Notes under the pieces: generated by a model | Seen by the model: only the letters and a program-made list of their open reading frames with translations | The model's database searches: none | What the model was told of the DNA's origin: nothing | Source of the DNA: Psychrobium sp. MM17-31 | GTDB lineage: Bacteria > Pseudomonadota > Gammaproteobacteria > Enterobacterales > Psychrobiaceae | NCBI RefSeq assembly: GCF_022347785.1 | Contig: NZ_JAKRGA010000002.1 | Span: forward strand, 1-64,000 | Direction: 5' to 3' | DNA length: 64,000 nucleotides | Translations under genes and position numbers: made by a program | Shown: piece by piece, positions 55,971-64,000 of the stretch | Position numbering within the stretch: the first letter of the stretch is position 1 | How the letters are laid out: each line of letters opens with the position of its first letter

Positions 55971-57854
55971 ATGAGGCTAAAACTATTAGCGTTCATTTTT
56001 TTATTATTGGGGATAGTGCCTAATTTAATTGCTAGCGAGAAGTTGGCGCTGTCGGATCCTTATACTCGAGTCTCACTCGATTCTTATGTTTCTTTTATTA
56101 ACGTTAGCAATCCTTCTGCCGACAAACTCAACTATCAACAACTCAATAGCTTAAAGTGGCAGCAAGACGATGGCGCGTTTAACGTCGGCTACAGCAAAGA
56201 CGTTTGGTGGCTCAAGGTGGATGTTTCCACTCAAGTCACAAATACCAGTGTTTATTTGTTGGAAGTCAGCTATCCCGTTTTAGATTTCCTCGACGTTTAC
56301 CTTGTAGATCATCAAAAAAAATCAATTGAGCTCATAAAACAATTAGGCGACAAACTCCCCTATTTTGAGCGCCAAGTAAATACCACCAACTTTTTACTAC
56401 CTTTACATTTTGATGTCGGCAAAGATTACTCCATCTTGTTAAAAGTTCACGGTAGCAGCTCATTGCAAGTCCCCATGACGCTGTGGCATCCCATTAGTTA
56501 TCACGAACACAACCAATCACTGTCCATTGCCAATGGTGTTATTTGGGGCGCTTTATTAGTGATGGTGTTCTATAACTTAGTGATATTTTTCCGCACTCGC
56601 GATAAAAGCTACCTCTATTACGTTTTATACGTATTTTCGATGGTTATGTTTTTGTTTTCCCTCAAAGGCTACTCTTTTCAATATTTATGGCCGGAACAAA
56701 CCTATTGGAACGACCGAATTATCGTACTCTTTCTCAGTGGTATTGTTCTGTTTGCTGGACTCTTTACCGAGAGTTTTTTACAGATCAAAGAGCGAATGCC
56801 AAAGTTTTATTACGTGGTCGTCGCCATCTATATCGGTTCTTTTATTTCGATGCTAATCGCGCCATTCGTCGAGTTTAGAACAAGCGTAATTTACGCGATA
56901 TCCTTATCTATCTTTGGCTGCTCTTGCGGATTGTTTATCGGTACCTATTTATGGCGCCAAGGTGTGAAAGCCGCAAAGTACTACACCATTAGTTGGTGGG
57001 CAATGCTGTGTGGCGGCATAGTTTTGGCACTAAATAAGTGGCAAATCATTCCAGTAAATATGCTGACCGAAAACTTTATTTTAATAGGCTCAGTGTTCGA
57101 AGCCTTTCTCCTAAGTTTCGCTCTTTCAGAAAAATACAACGAAGAAAAGCAATTACGCCTTGAAGCGGAACACGCCTACGCCGTCGCTCAAGAGAACATT
57201 AATGCTCAACTAAACGTCAAAGTAAAAGAGCGCACAGCACAACTTGAAGAGGCATTGCAAAAACTCAAACTCATTAGCGAAACAGACGCATTAACAGGGC
57301 TTAACAATCGACGCTGCATCGACGACTTAATACAGCAACGATTTGAATACTGTATCGAAAATCAAACCTATATCGCTATTGTGATGCTCGATATCGATTT
57401 CTTTAAGAGCTTTAACGATAAGTACGGCCACCAAACCGGTGACGATTGTTTGATCCACGTCGCGGGATTATTGAAAAAAGTCGCCGCAGAAAACGAGTGT
57501 GTTTGTGGCCGCCTTGGTGGTGAAGAGTTTAGCTTAATCATCGAAGACAGCGACAAGCACACCTGCCGTGATATTGCGCAGCAAGTGGTAGATATTATCG
57601 AACAGTCTAAATTTATGTTTGAAGATAAGATCTTAAAGGTCACCATCAGTGCTGGCATCTCCTTAATAGTGCCGCGTGATAAAGCGCAAATCCCCGAACT
57701 GTTTTCTCAGGCCGATCAAGCGTTGTATAAAGCTAAGAACAATGGTCGTAATCGCGTAGAAATGTACAAACAGGAATACCAAGTGCCGCCATCGCAACAA
57801 AATAGCGACGATTTACCCCTCGGTGATGTTAATTCGAATTTAGCGAATCCTTAA
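55971..57854 (+). CDS. 7TM-DISM sensor diguanylate cyclase
   Basis: A 627-residue membrane protein. Signal peptide to about residue 22, a periplasmic 7TMR-DISMED2 domain (about 30-165) that probably binds a carbohydrate-like ligand, seven membrane helices (about 175-385), a coiled coil (about 395-435), and a C-terminal GGDEF domain. The active-site loop GGEEF lies at 516-520 with FKSFNDKYGHQTGDD upstream, so it should make c-di-GMP. The inhibitory RxxD site is absent (the positions read ECVC). It stands alone between the acr3 pair and the exporter genes. Confidence 0.9.
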   Translation: MRLKLLAFIFLLLGIVPNLIASEKLALSDPYTRVSLDSYVSFINVSNPSADKLNYQQLNSLKWQQDDGAFNVGYSKDVWWLKVDVSTQVTNTSVYLLEVSYPVLDFLDVYLVDHQKKSIELIKQLGDKLPYFERQVNTTNFLLPLHFDVGKDYSILLKVHGSSSLQVPMTLWHPISYHEHNQSLSIANGVIWGALLVMVFYNLVIFFRTRDKSYLYYVLYVFSMVMFLFSLKGYSFQYLWPEQTYWNDRIIVLFLSGIVLFAGLFTESFLQIKERMPKFYYVVVAIYIGSFISMLIAPFVEFRTSVIYAISLSIFGCSCGLFIGTYLWRQGVKAAKYYTISWWAMLCGGIVLALNKWQIIPVNMLTENFILIGSVFEAFLLSFALSEKYNEEKQLRLEAEHAYAVAQENINAQLNVKVKERTAQLEEALQKLKLISETDALTGLNNRRCIDDLIQQRFEYCIENQTYIAIVMLDIDFFKSFNDKYGHQTGDDCLIHVAGLLKKVAAENECVCGRLGGEEFSLIIEDSDKHTCRDIAQQVVDIIEQSKFMFEDKILKVTISAGISLIVPRDKAQIPELFSQADQALYKAKNNGRNRVEMYKQEYQVPPSQQNSDDLPLGDVNSNLANP

Positions 57855-57865
57855 ATTTCGCGCAT

Positions 57866-57890
57866 AAAAAAGCCAGCTCAACGCTGGCTT
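57866..57890 (-). terminator. Intrinsic terminator after the ABC permease gene
   Basis: On the minus strand AAGCCAGC-GTTGA-GCTGGCTT is followed by a T-run (57866-57871). It lies between convergent genes and is mainly suited to the minus-strand exporter operon. Confidence 0.8.
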
Positions 57891-57914
57891 AATACGTTTA
57901 TGCGTTGGGTTAGA

Positions 57915-59078
57915 TTAACTCAATCCTAATACTACTTTTTCAGAACGCAGTGAGCGGGCTAATAACAATGTCATCGCCACGGCCACCGCCAGTGTAGAAA
58001 TATTCGTAAAGGCGAATGCAGCAATATCCAAGCTTTCCCCTTTATACAAATCACCCATGATGATGTTTTGTCCCGCAAGCGGCACGTAATCTAACCATGC
58101 TGGTTTATGCGGCATAATAGTCACCGCCATTGGCACTAACATAGGTAATAACAGAATCATCGATAGATAAGACTGTGCTTCTTTAAAGCTCTTAGCTTGA
58201 TATGCAAAAAACAGCTGGGCGATCCCCGCTAAATACGCCAGCGGAATAATCATCAAGGTAATGTAAATCATAGTTACCGGATCGATAATGATAGAAATAC
58301 CCAGTTTTTCCATCGGCAACATCGACATGGTAAAGCTCATGGTGAACATGGTCAGAATTGAGGCAATACCGCCATAAACACTTACACAAACCACTTTCGA
58401 CAATACTACTTTTACCGTTGACACAGGCTGACACAAAATTAACTCTAGTGAATGACGTTCGCGCTCGCCCGCACTAGTGTCGATAGATGCAGTCATCGAT
58501 GCCGTAAATAGCGCCATCATGATAAACATGCCCACTAATCCCATTAATAATCCACTTGTCGATTCAGGCGTTGCCGTACTTTGAACATCGATGGTAATCG
58601 GCTGAGTAATTCGTGGATCAATACCACGCATTAATAAACGTGTTGTGCCAATTTGACTGCTATAAGCATTAATAATGGTCTCAATACGCTCAAGCGTTGT
58701 ACGCAGGTTTTTATCGCTGTAATCCGCTTTAATCGTGATCTTAGCTGGTTTACCAGCGTTTAAGCGCTCGGCAAAATCATCGCTAATGGTTAAAACGATT
58801 TCGCGCTCTTTCCATTTCGCCGCTTCACTCTCAGGCACTTCTTCAATAGGTTTAAACTGCTGTGCTTTAAGATAGTTAATCAATTCTGGGGCGTTTTCTT
58901 CTCCCACAAATTCAACATAGCTATCTTTCACCGACAATTGCTCGTCAAGTTGAAACATCAATACAGCGGCCATAATAATAGGCCCTGTGACAATGGCAAA
59001 CAGCGCCGCCATAATGGCGCGCTTATCGCGAAATGCTTCGCGAAATTCTTTGACTACCAGTCCTTTAAAAATACTCAT
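57915..59078 (-). CDS. ABC-2 type permease, NatB-like
   Basis: A 387-residue membrane component with one N-terminal helix (about 20-42), a large extracytoplasmic domain (about 45-180), and five to six C-terminal helices. The pattern is that of NatB/ABC-2 proteins (SAGERERHSLELILCQPVSTVKVVLSK). With the ATPase gene that overlaps it by TAATG it should form an exporter, possibly for Na+ or an amphiphile; the substrate is not readable. Confidence 0.88.
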   Translation of the reverse strand: MSIFKGLVVKEFREAFRDKRAIMAALFAIVTGPIIMAAVLMFQLDEQLSVKDSYVEFVGEENAPELINYLKAQQFKPIEEVPESEAAKWKEREIVLTISDDFAERLNAGKPAKITIKADYSDKNLRTTLERIETIINAYSSQIGTTRLLMRGIDPRITQPITIDVQSTATPESTSGLLMGLVGMFIMMALFTASMTASIDTSAGERERHSLELILCQPVSTVKVVLSKVVCVSVYGGIASILTMFTMSFTMSMLPMEKLGISIIIDPVTMIYITLMIIPLAYLAGIAQLFFAYQAKSFKEAQSYLSMILLLPMLVPMAVTIMPHKPAWLDYVPLAGQNIIMGDLYKGESLDIAAFAFTNISTLAVAVAMTLLLARSLRSEKVVLGLS

Positions 59079-59812
59079 TACGCGGCAACTCCTTCGTCAG
59101 TACCAATTATCGCAACAAAGGCGTCTTCTAAATGTTCTTTGCCAGCAAGTTCACACAGCTCTTGCGGAGAGCCTTGTGCAACAACCTTACCTTTAGCGAC
59201 AACGATTACACGGTCGCACAGTGCCGCTACCTCTTGCATCACATGGCTTGAGAATAAAATACAATGGCCATCGGCTTTGAGTTTCAGTAATTGCTCGCGC
59301 AGTAGACGCGTACTCATAACATCAAGGCCACGGGTTGGTTCATCGAGTACCAAGTTTTGCGGACGATGCACTAACGCCTGAGCTAAGGTCACCTTCATGC
59401 GCTGACCCTGGGAAAACCCTTCGGTTTTGCGATCGCTAATATCCTGCATGTCTAAATCACTAATCACGCGATCTAATGCTTCATCAAGAGCTTTGCCCGT
59501 TAATCCGTGCATTTGCGCGAAATATTCAATCTGTTCACGAGCAGTTAGGCGCTCACTCATACCAAATTGGTCAGGGAAAATGCCTAATGATCTGCGTGCA
59601 TCGAGCGGCGACTTTGCCACATCAATATCATTGATAAATGCGTGACCAGTATTGGCCTTAAGCAGGCCGTATAAAATGCGCAGCGTCGTGGTTTTTCCGG
59701 CGCCATTTGGCCCAAGAATACCAGTGATTTCACCGTCTTTAGCTTCAAAAGATACCGATTCAACGGCGGTAAAATCGCCAAAGGTTTTTGATAAGTTATC
59801 TACTTTTAACAT
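59078..59812 (-). CDS. ABC transporter ATP-binding protein, NatA-like
   Basis: A 244-residue ATPase: Walker A GPNGAGKTT (about 34-42), signature FSQGQRMK, Walker B LVLDEPTRGLD and a switch His in SSHVMQEV. It pairs with the downstream permease. It is preceded by the S33 peptidase gene by 2 bp, so all three may be one transcript. Confidence 0.92.
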   Translation of the reverse strand: MLKVDNLSKTFGDFTAVESVSFEAKDGEITGILGPNGAGKTTTLRILYGLLKANTGHAFINDIDVAKSPLDARRSLGIFPDQFGMSERLTAREQIEYFAQMHGLTGKALDEALDRVISDLDMQDISDRKTEGFSQGQRMKVTLAQALVHRPQNLVLDEPTRGLDVMSTRLLREQLLKLKADGHCILFSSHVMQEVAALCDRVIVVAKGKVVAQGSPQELCELAGKEHLEDAFVAIIGTDEGVAA

Positions 59813-59814
59813 GG

Positions 59815-61335
59815 CTATTTCGCCTCCTTCGCTGAGTCTTTTGCAGGCACAGCCATATTACTGTTGTTGTTTAATAAGAAGCCCGGCAGTGGCTGCTTAT
59901 CTAAACACGCACTATTTACATCATCAAAATTAAGATTTTCTAAATATTCACTAATCATGTTCGCGGCACAGCTTTGGGTGATAAGTCCGTGGCCTGCATT
60001 TTTTGCTATGTAATGTTTGCTGTTGCTTAACCCTTCAGCGGCCAATGAGCCCCAAGCAGGCGGTGTTACAGGGTCTAATTCGCCTGATAACAACATCGTT
60101 GGGATATCTGATGTAACTTTATCACCGAAGTTTTCTGGCGCATCGAAAGTTGGCCAGTGCTCACAAATGCTACTGAACACTTCAAATGTATGGGCACCAG
60201 AGAAACGATTGGCGCTGTCTTTGGCTAACAGATCGCGACTTGCACGAGGAATATCTTCATTACACAAAATATTAAAGGTCAGGCCGACATACATACCGCC
60301 GGTTGAATCTTCACTTTGCGACATCATGCCAACAAAAGGTTTGTAATTGCCTTTACTAAATTCACTCACCACATAAGGGACTAACTCACGCATACCAACG
60401 CTGTAGAACATGTTGCGAATTTGATTGATAAACTTTTTACTATCGATGTTTAACGCAATCGGCTTGTCGGTAACAGGGTGATCAATCATCGTTTTGATCG
60501 GCGCTTGTTCTAATTGGGCGCGGATTTTTTGATAATCGCCAAGGAAATTAGGAAACTGCTTAGCACAGGCCTCACTTTGACTACACTGCTCAATCATAAT
60601 ATCGAATGCACGCTCAGCTTCGATCCCCATAGGACCAACCACCACCTGTGGCGGTACTACGCCATCTAAAATGACTGAGCGCAATGCAGCTGGTTTTTCG
60701 CGCATATACACCATGGCGGCGCGTGAACCATAAGAGATGCCATAAAGATTAATCTGTTGATAGCCAAGTGCTTCACGCACTGCGTCAAAATCTAAAATGG
60801 CATTATTGGTATTGTATTGTGATAAATCGACATCAAACGAGGCAATACACTTTTTAACATCATCAACGTTAAAGTCACTGCTGAGCACTTCGTAAATATC
60901 GCCATCTTCTTCATCACACACTAACGCGCTTGATTTACCTGTACCGCGTTGGTCGATGAAAACCAAATCGCGATCTTCTCGCACGCTGCGAAAGATTTTT
61001 AACAAGCCAGCCACCAGCTCTGAGCTTGCTTGGCCCGGGCCGCCCATTAATAAAAATAGCGGATCGCTTTTTGGCGATTGAGAAACCGCATTGGCAACAA
61101 TCACGTTAAGATCGAGTGTTTTGTCACTCGGAGCTTGCCAGTTCTCTGGCACTGCTAATGTGCCACATTGCAGTTGTTTAGTTACACCAGCAACGAAACA
61201 GCTGTCGAGTTTCAAGGTGGGAGTTGTCCCTTGTGCGGCAACGGCGGAATGTGACATCACAGAAGTCGCTAACGCGCCTGTAAACATGGCGCTAGACAAC
61301 AGGGTGCCAGTAAGCAAAGAATGTAATCGCTTCAA
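59815..61335 (-). CDS. Exported S33-family tripeptidyl aminopeptidase-like hydrolase
   Basis: A 506-residue alpha/beta hydrolase with a signal peptide (cleavage near Ala34, AVAA). Oxyanion region GGPGQ at about 98-102, nucleophile Ser201 (YGISYGS), Asp421 (SGELDPVTPP) and His449 (NAGHG) complete the triad. The C-terminal TAP-like domain lies at about 395-490. Likely releases short N-terminal peptides in the periplasm. It is followed directly by the NatAB-like genes. Confidence 0.9.
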   Translation of the reverse strand: MKRLHSLLTGTLLSSAMFTGALATSVMSHSAVAAQGTTPTLKLDSCFVAGVTKQLQCGTLAVPENWQAPSDKTLDLNVIVANAVSQSPKSDPLFLLMGGPGQASSELVAGLLKIFRSVREDRDLVFIDQRGTGKSSALVCDEEDGDIYEVLSSDFNVDDVKKCIASFDVDLSQYNTNNAILDFDAVREALGYQQINLYGISYGSRAAMVYMREKPAALRSVILDGVVPPQVVVGPMGIEAERAFDIMIEQCSQSEACAKQFPNFLGDYQKIRAQLEQAPIKTMIDHPVTDKPIALNIDSKKFINQIRNMFYSVGMRELVPYVVSEFSKGNYKPFVGMMSQSEDSTGGMYVGLTFNILCNEDIPRASRDLLAKDSANRFSGAHTFEVFSSICEHWPTFDAPENFGDKVTSDIPTMLLSGELDPVTPPAWGSLAAEGLSNSKHYIAKNAGHGLITQSCAANMISEYLENLNFDDVNSACLDKQPLPGFLLNNNSNMAVPAKDSAKEAK

Positions 61336-61391
61336 ACCATATCCTTATTCATTATTATTAAAGTTAACGGAGTGTAGCCTACTCTAATGTC

Positions 61392-61457
61392 AAAAAGCGA
61401 GCATCGATTGACATTTTATGTCATTGATAGTCGCCTTAATTTGTAAATTTTTATGTT
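61392..61457. repeat. 66-bp direct repeat, copy 1 (degenerate terminator copy)
   Basis: 66 bp that match 61534-61599 at all but five positions. The substitutions spoil the hairpin stem that is perfect in copy 2. It lies in the gap between the chemoreceptor and peptidase genes. Confidence 0.85.
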
Positions 61458-61533
61458 GATTGAGTTGCGGGCAACATCCAACTTTATAGTCAGCTAGTGC
61501 GCCAAGGTGTAGCGCTTCCTTCATCACAATATA

Positions 61534-61599
61534 AAAAAGCGAGTATCATTTAACATTTTATGTCATTGATACTCGCCTTAATTTGTAAATTTTTATGTT
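61534..61599 (-). terminator. 66-bp direct repeat, copy 2: terminator of the chemoreceptor gene
   Basis: On the minus strand GCGAGTATCA and TGATACTCGC pair over an 18-nt AT-rich loop and run into TTTTTT, 20-90 bp after the chemoreceptor stop. The whole 66-bp unit is duplicated 76 bp further on. Confidence 0.8.
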
Positions 61600-61620
61600 A
61601 AGTAAAAGTGCTAACTCAGG

Positions 61621-63465
61621 TTAACCCACCTTATAAGCCGCCACGGCATCATTAAGGTGCAGCGCATGTTTCGCTAGCTCATCGCTAAGCGCCGCATTGT
61701 TGTTTGAATGCTGCGCCGTTTTATCCACTTGCTGACGAATAGATTCAACCCCAGTGTTCACTTCCATCACCCCTTGGCTCTGATGATCGATGGCATCGGC
61801 AATCGAAGTGGTCATAGATAAAATGCTCGCCATATTTTCGGTAATTTCAGACAGCATATCGCCTGCTGCAGCGGCCTTATTAGCGCTTTCTACACCTTGT
61901 TGCTGACAGTCGGTGATCAGCGCCATCATGTTTTTGCTGCGCTGCTGCAAGGTGTCGACAATGCTCTCGATTTCTTGGGTCGAATCTTGGGTTCGGCTTG
62001 CCAGCGTTCGTACTTCATCTGCCACAACCGCAAAACCACGGCCTTGCTCACCTGCCCGCGCAGCCTCTATCGCCGCATTAAGTGCCAGTAAGTTAGTTTG
62101 TTCGGCGATTCCGCGGATCACATCCATCACCGTCGTGATATGTTCGCTATCATTCACCAGCTTTTTAGCTTCGGTATGTGATTGTTCGAGGTTATGGGAC
62201 AGCTGCTGAATTTGCGTTATCGTCGCTTGCACGCCTTGATTACCATCGAGCGCGTTTTTGTTAGTCAGCTGCGCTTTTGATGCAGCGTCTGTGGTATTAA
62301 CCACTATACCATCGATAGTTGCGGTTAGGTTTTCCATCGCGCTAGTTACTGTTTGCGCCTGATGAAGCTGTGATTCGATGCTTTGCTGATTATCGCCAAC
62401 GCTATGCGACAAGTCGTCGGTAGCGCCATTAAGTGTTTTTACGCTGTGATTAACATCGACAATAATACTTTCAAACTTCTTGAGCAGCTGATTAAGATGA
62501 AACGCCATTTCCGCAATTTCATCCTTGCCAACGTCATTGGCTCGCTTGGTTAAATCATTGGTTTGTTCAACATCAATCATTAAGTTACGTAATCGGCCTA
62601 TTGCTTGCAAAATACGATTGCTGTTAACAAGGTTAACTACTAACGCTAATGCACTAATCGCCGCAAAGGCACCATAGAGAATCCAAGCCATTAAGCTATT
62701 AGTAGCGGTTATTTCTTCCTTACTATGCATAATCAGAGCGTTAAGCATTTCCTCCGTAGTATGAATCGTCGAGCGCATGGTGCCTTGAATACCTAGCTTT
62801 GGCGTCAACCCCATGGTTTCATTGGCTTGGGTGAGCTGAATAAACTTATCGTAATAATTATGCAGCACGTCGATATTGCCGTAACTCTGGCTCTTCATTA
62901 ATTGCTCAAGCTTATAAAAGTTACCTGTAAATTTATCGACGTACTTGGTATCTAAGCGCAGCATAAAATCTTTCTCATTGCGGCGCAGTTGCAGCAACAT
63001 TATGGTCAGCGAAGGGTCACCACCTTTAACTTGCTCTTCTATCTGATGAGCCGCATCTCTAAGTTCACCATAAAACCCGTCTTTAGGATGATAACCGATG
63101 CGTTTTTGCTGGGCGACTAACGCCATAAAATGTTCGCGGTATTTTGCTGTTGCGTTAGCTAAGCCATCGATTTCATTGGTGGTTAAATCGTATTGGACAA
63201 AGAGTGCTTTTAACTCAGCAATATCTGCGGATAATTTTTGATATCTGTTGTTGTATTTGTCGACATATTTATCGTCTTTACGCGCCAGAAAATCTTTTTC
63301 GTTGCGGCGCAGCTCAAGAATGTCGCTTTTAATGGTTCCCGTTATCTCCACTCCATGACTGAGATCGCCAACTGTTTTTTCGGTATAAGTAGTGACCGAA
63401 ATGACCACCAGCAAACTCAAAATGAGTAAGGCAGTATTGAACATTAAGCGGTATTTGATAAGCAT
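61621..63465 (-). CDS. Methyl-accepting chemotaxis protein with HBM sensor domain
   Basis: A 614-residue chemoreceptor. TM1 (about 8-28), a periplasmic helical bimodular (HBM) domain with two related modules, each carrying LRRNEKDF and KYVDK (near 52 and 160), TM2 (about 285-307), HAMP, and a cytoplasmic signalling domain with the tip [23 protein letters not shown] receptors such as McpS bind organic acids. The start at ATG 63465 has AAGGGGA upstream. Its ligand is unknown. Confidence 0.93.
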   Translation of the reverse strand: MLIKYRLMFNTALLILSLLVVISVTTYTEKTVGDLSHGVEITGTIKSDILELRRNEKDFLARKDDKYVDKYNNRYQKLSADIAELKALFVQYDLTTNEIDGLANATAKYREHFMALVAQQKRIGYHPKDGFYGELRDAAHQIEEQVKGGDPSLTIMLLQLRRNEKDFMLRLDTKYVDKFTGNFYKLEQLMKSQSYGNIDVLHNYYDKFIQLTQANETMGLTPKLGIQGTMRSTIHTTEEMLNALIMHSKEEITATNSLMAWILYGAFAAISALALVVNLVNSNRILQAIGRLRNLMIDVEQTNDLTKRANDVGKDEIAEMAFHLNQLLKKFESIIVDVNHSVKTLNGATDDLSHSVGDNQQSIESQLHQAQTVTSAMENLTATIDGIVVNTTDAASKAQLTNKNALDGNQGVQATITQIQQLSHNLEQSHTEAKKLVNDSEHITTVMDVIRGIAEQTNLLALNAAIEAARAGEQGRGFAVVADEVRTLASRTQDSTQEIESIVDTLQQRSKNMMALITDCQQQGVESANKAAAAGDMLSEITENMASILSMTTSIADAIDHQSQGVMEVNTGVESIRQQVDKTAQHSNNNAALSDELAKHALHLNDAVAAYKVG

Positions 63466-63791
63466 CTTATTCCCCTTGCAATCAATATGTTGAATGTGGG
63501 AATAACGCATTGAGATGGTAAGGAGAATGAACAAAGTCCTTGTGCTATGCAGTAATCCCGAGACTCACTGCTAACATCTAGCGCCGTTTTGCTAGATATT
63601 TCGTCCTTAATAAACCATTCAACGCTATCAAAAGGACACTGTCAACGAATTCACCACAAATTGTATAAAATTTGTGTAATTGTTTTTCTCAACCTTTCTC
63701 GACATTACATTAGAGAAACCTAATAAATACTTTACATTAGAAAAAACTAATATAAACTATCTGGCATTGTACTATTTTTGAACATGCTCTC

Positions 63792-64000
63792 ATGAACACA
63801 CTGTCTTTCAATCAACGTTTAGCGCAAATGGTTACCCACTGGGCAATCCATTGGCCAAAGACCATTTATGCCGTTGTCGCCATTATTGCCATTGCCTTGC
63901 TGACACAAGTTCCGCGAATCAATATAGATACCGATCCGCAAAATATGCTAAGCCAAGACAATCCGGCTCGTGTCTTCCACAATCAAGTGAAAAAAGAATT
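63792..64000 (+). CDS. RND-superfamily exporter (MMPL-like), N-terminal fragment
   Basis: 69 codons at the window edge: a basic start, one membrane helix (about 25-40, TIYAVVAIIAIALLTQVP), then INIDTDPQNMLSQDNPARVFHN. The DTDPxNML pattern is typical of the hopanoid/MMPL-like RND exporters that lack a membrane-fusion partner. Reading begins at ATG 63792 and continues beyond 64000. Confidence 0.8.
   Translation, partial: MNTLSFNQRLAQMVTHWAIHWPKTIYAVVAIIAIALLTQVPRINIDTDPQNMLSQDNPARVFHNQVKKE

Noticed and set aside
58938..59381. 147-codon plus-strand frame across the ABC permease/ATPase junction
   Set aside because: Antisense to two clear overlapping genes; low-complexity Ser/Thr/Arg composition typical of a shadow frame.

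Overview
The window is a stretch of chromosome from a marine gammaproteobacterium of the order Alteromonadales, most likely near Colwelliaceae (Thalassotalea/Colwellia-like). The evidence is the low-to-moderate GC, the 5' end of a 16S rRNA gene, and gene orders usual in that group: bamD/rluD/pgeF/clpB, the caa3 oxidase cluster with DUF2909 and DUF2970 proteins, and nrdR-ribD-ribE-ribB-ribH-nusB-thiL-pgpA. The genus is inferred, not proven. I see no insertion sequence, prophage, CRISPR array or tRNA. Nearly all genes are intact and densely packed, many joined by TAATG or ATGA stop/start overlaps.

Layout. 1-0.6 kb: 5' end of a 16S gene (minus strand) with its boxA leader and two stringent-type promoters. 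0.8-9 kb: housekeeping genes (DUF4124 protein, clpB with a heat-shock promoter, pgeF, rluD, bamD, glnB, an M1 aminopeptidase). 9-19.8 kb: type IV pilus minor-pilin operon (fimT/fimU, pilV, pilW, pilX, pilE, pilY1) followed by a second pilX-pilY1 pair, so two large PilY1 tip adhesins are encoded. 20-26.4 kb: lysine/diaminopimelate operon (lysC, dapA, dapD, a divergent LysA-type decarboxylase, an M14-family deacylase) behind a lysine riboswitch. 26.6-38 kb: ModF-like ABC protein, then a caa3-type cytochrome c oxidase with its assembly factors (CtaG, SURF1, an SCO-like CxxxC protein, CyoE, SCO1, and CtaA slightly apart). 38-45.4 kb: Ycf48-like protein, then a polyhydroxyalkanoate (PHA) cluster: phaR, phaC, a PhaF-like phasin, phaP, phaZ, phaB. 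45.7-53.8 kb: pgpA, thiL, nusB, ribH, ribB fused to a degenerate ribA domain, ribE, ribD, nrdR, glyA. 54-55.7 kb: ACR3 arsenite pump with a dual-specificity-phosphatase-like protein. 56-64 kb: 7TM diguanylate cyclase, NatAB-like exporter, secreted S33 peptidase, HBM-type chemoreceptor, and the start of an RND-superfamily exporter.

Items most worth a second look: (i) the riboswitch-controlled lysine operon, whose M14 hydrolase may supply the missing DapE step; (ii) putative PhaR operators of the form CTGC-N3-GCAG just downstream of both phasin promoters; (iii) the ACR3 plus CX5R phosphatase pair with no ArsC or ArsR nearby; (iv) the duplicated PilX-PilY1 module; (v) paired CAGGGATG hairpins inside the riboflavin locus; (vi) a small CxxxC protein in the oxidase cluster that looks like an SCO paralogue lacking its copper histidine. 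All functional statements are from reading the sequence; no database search was run.
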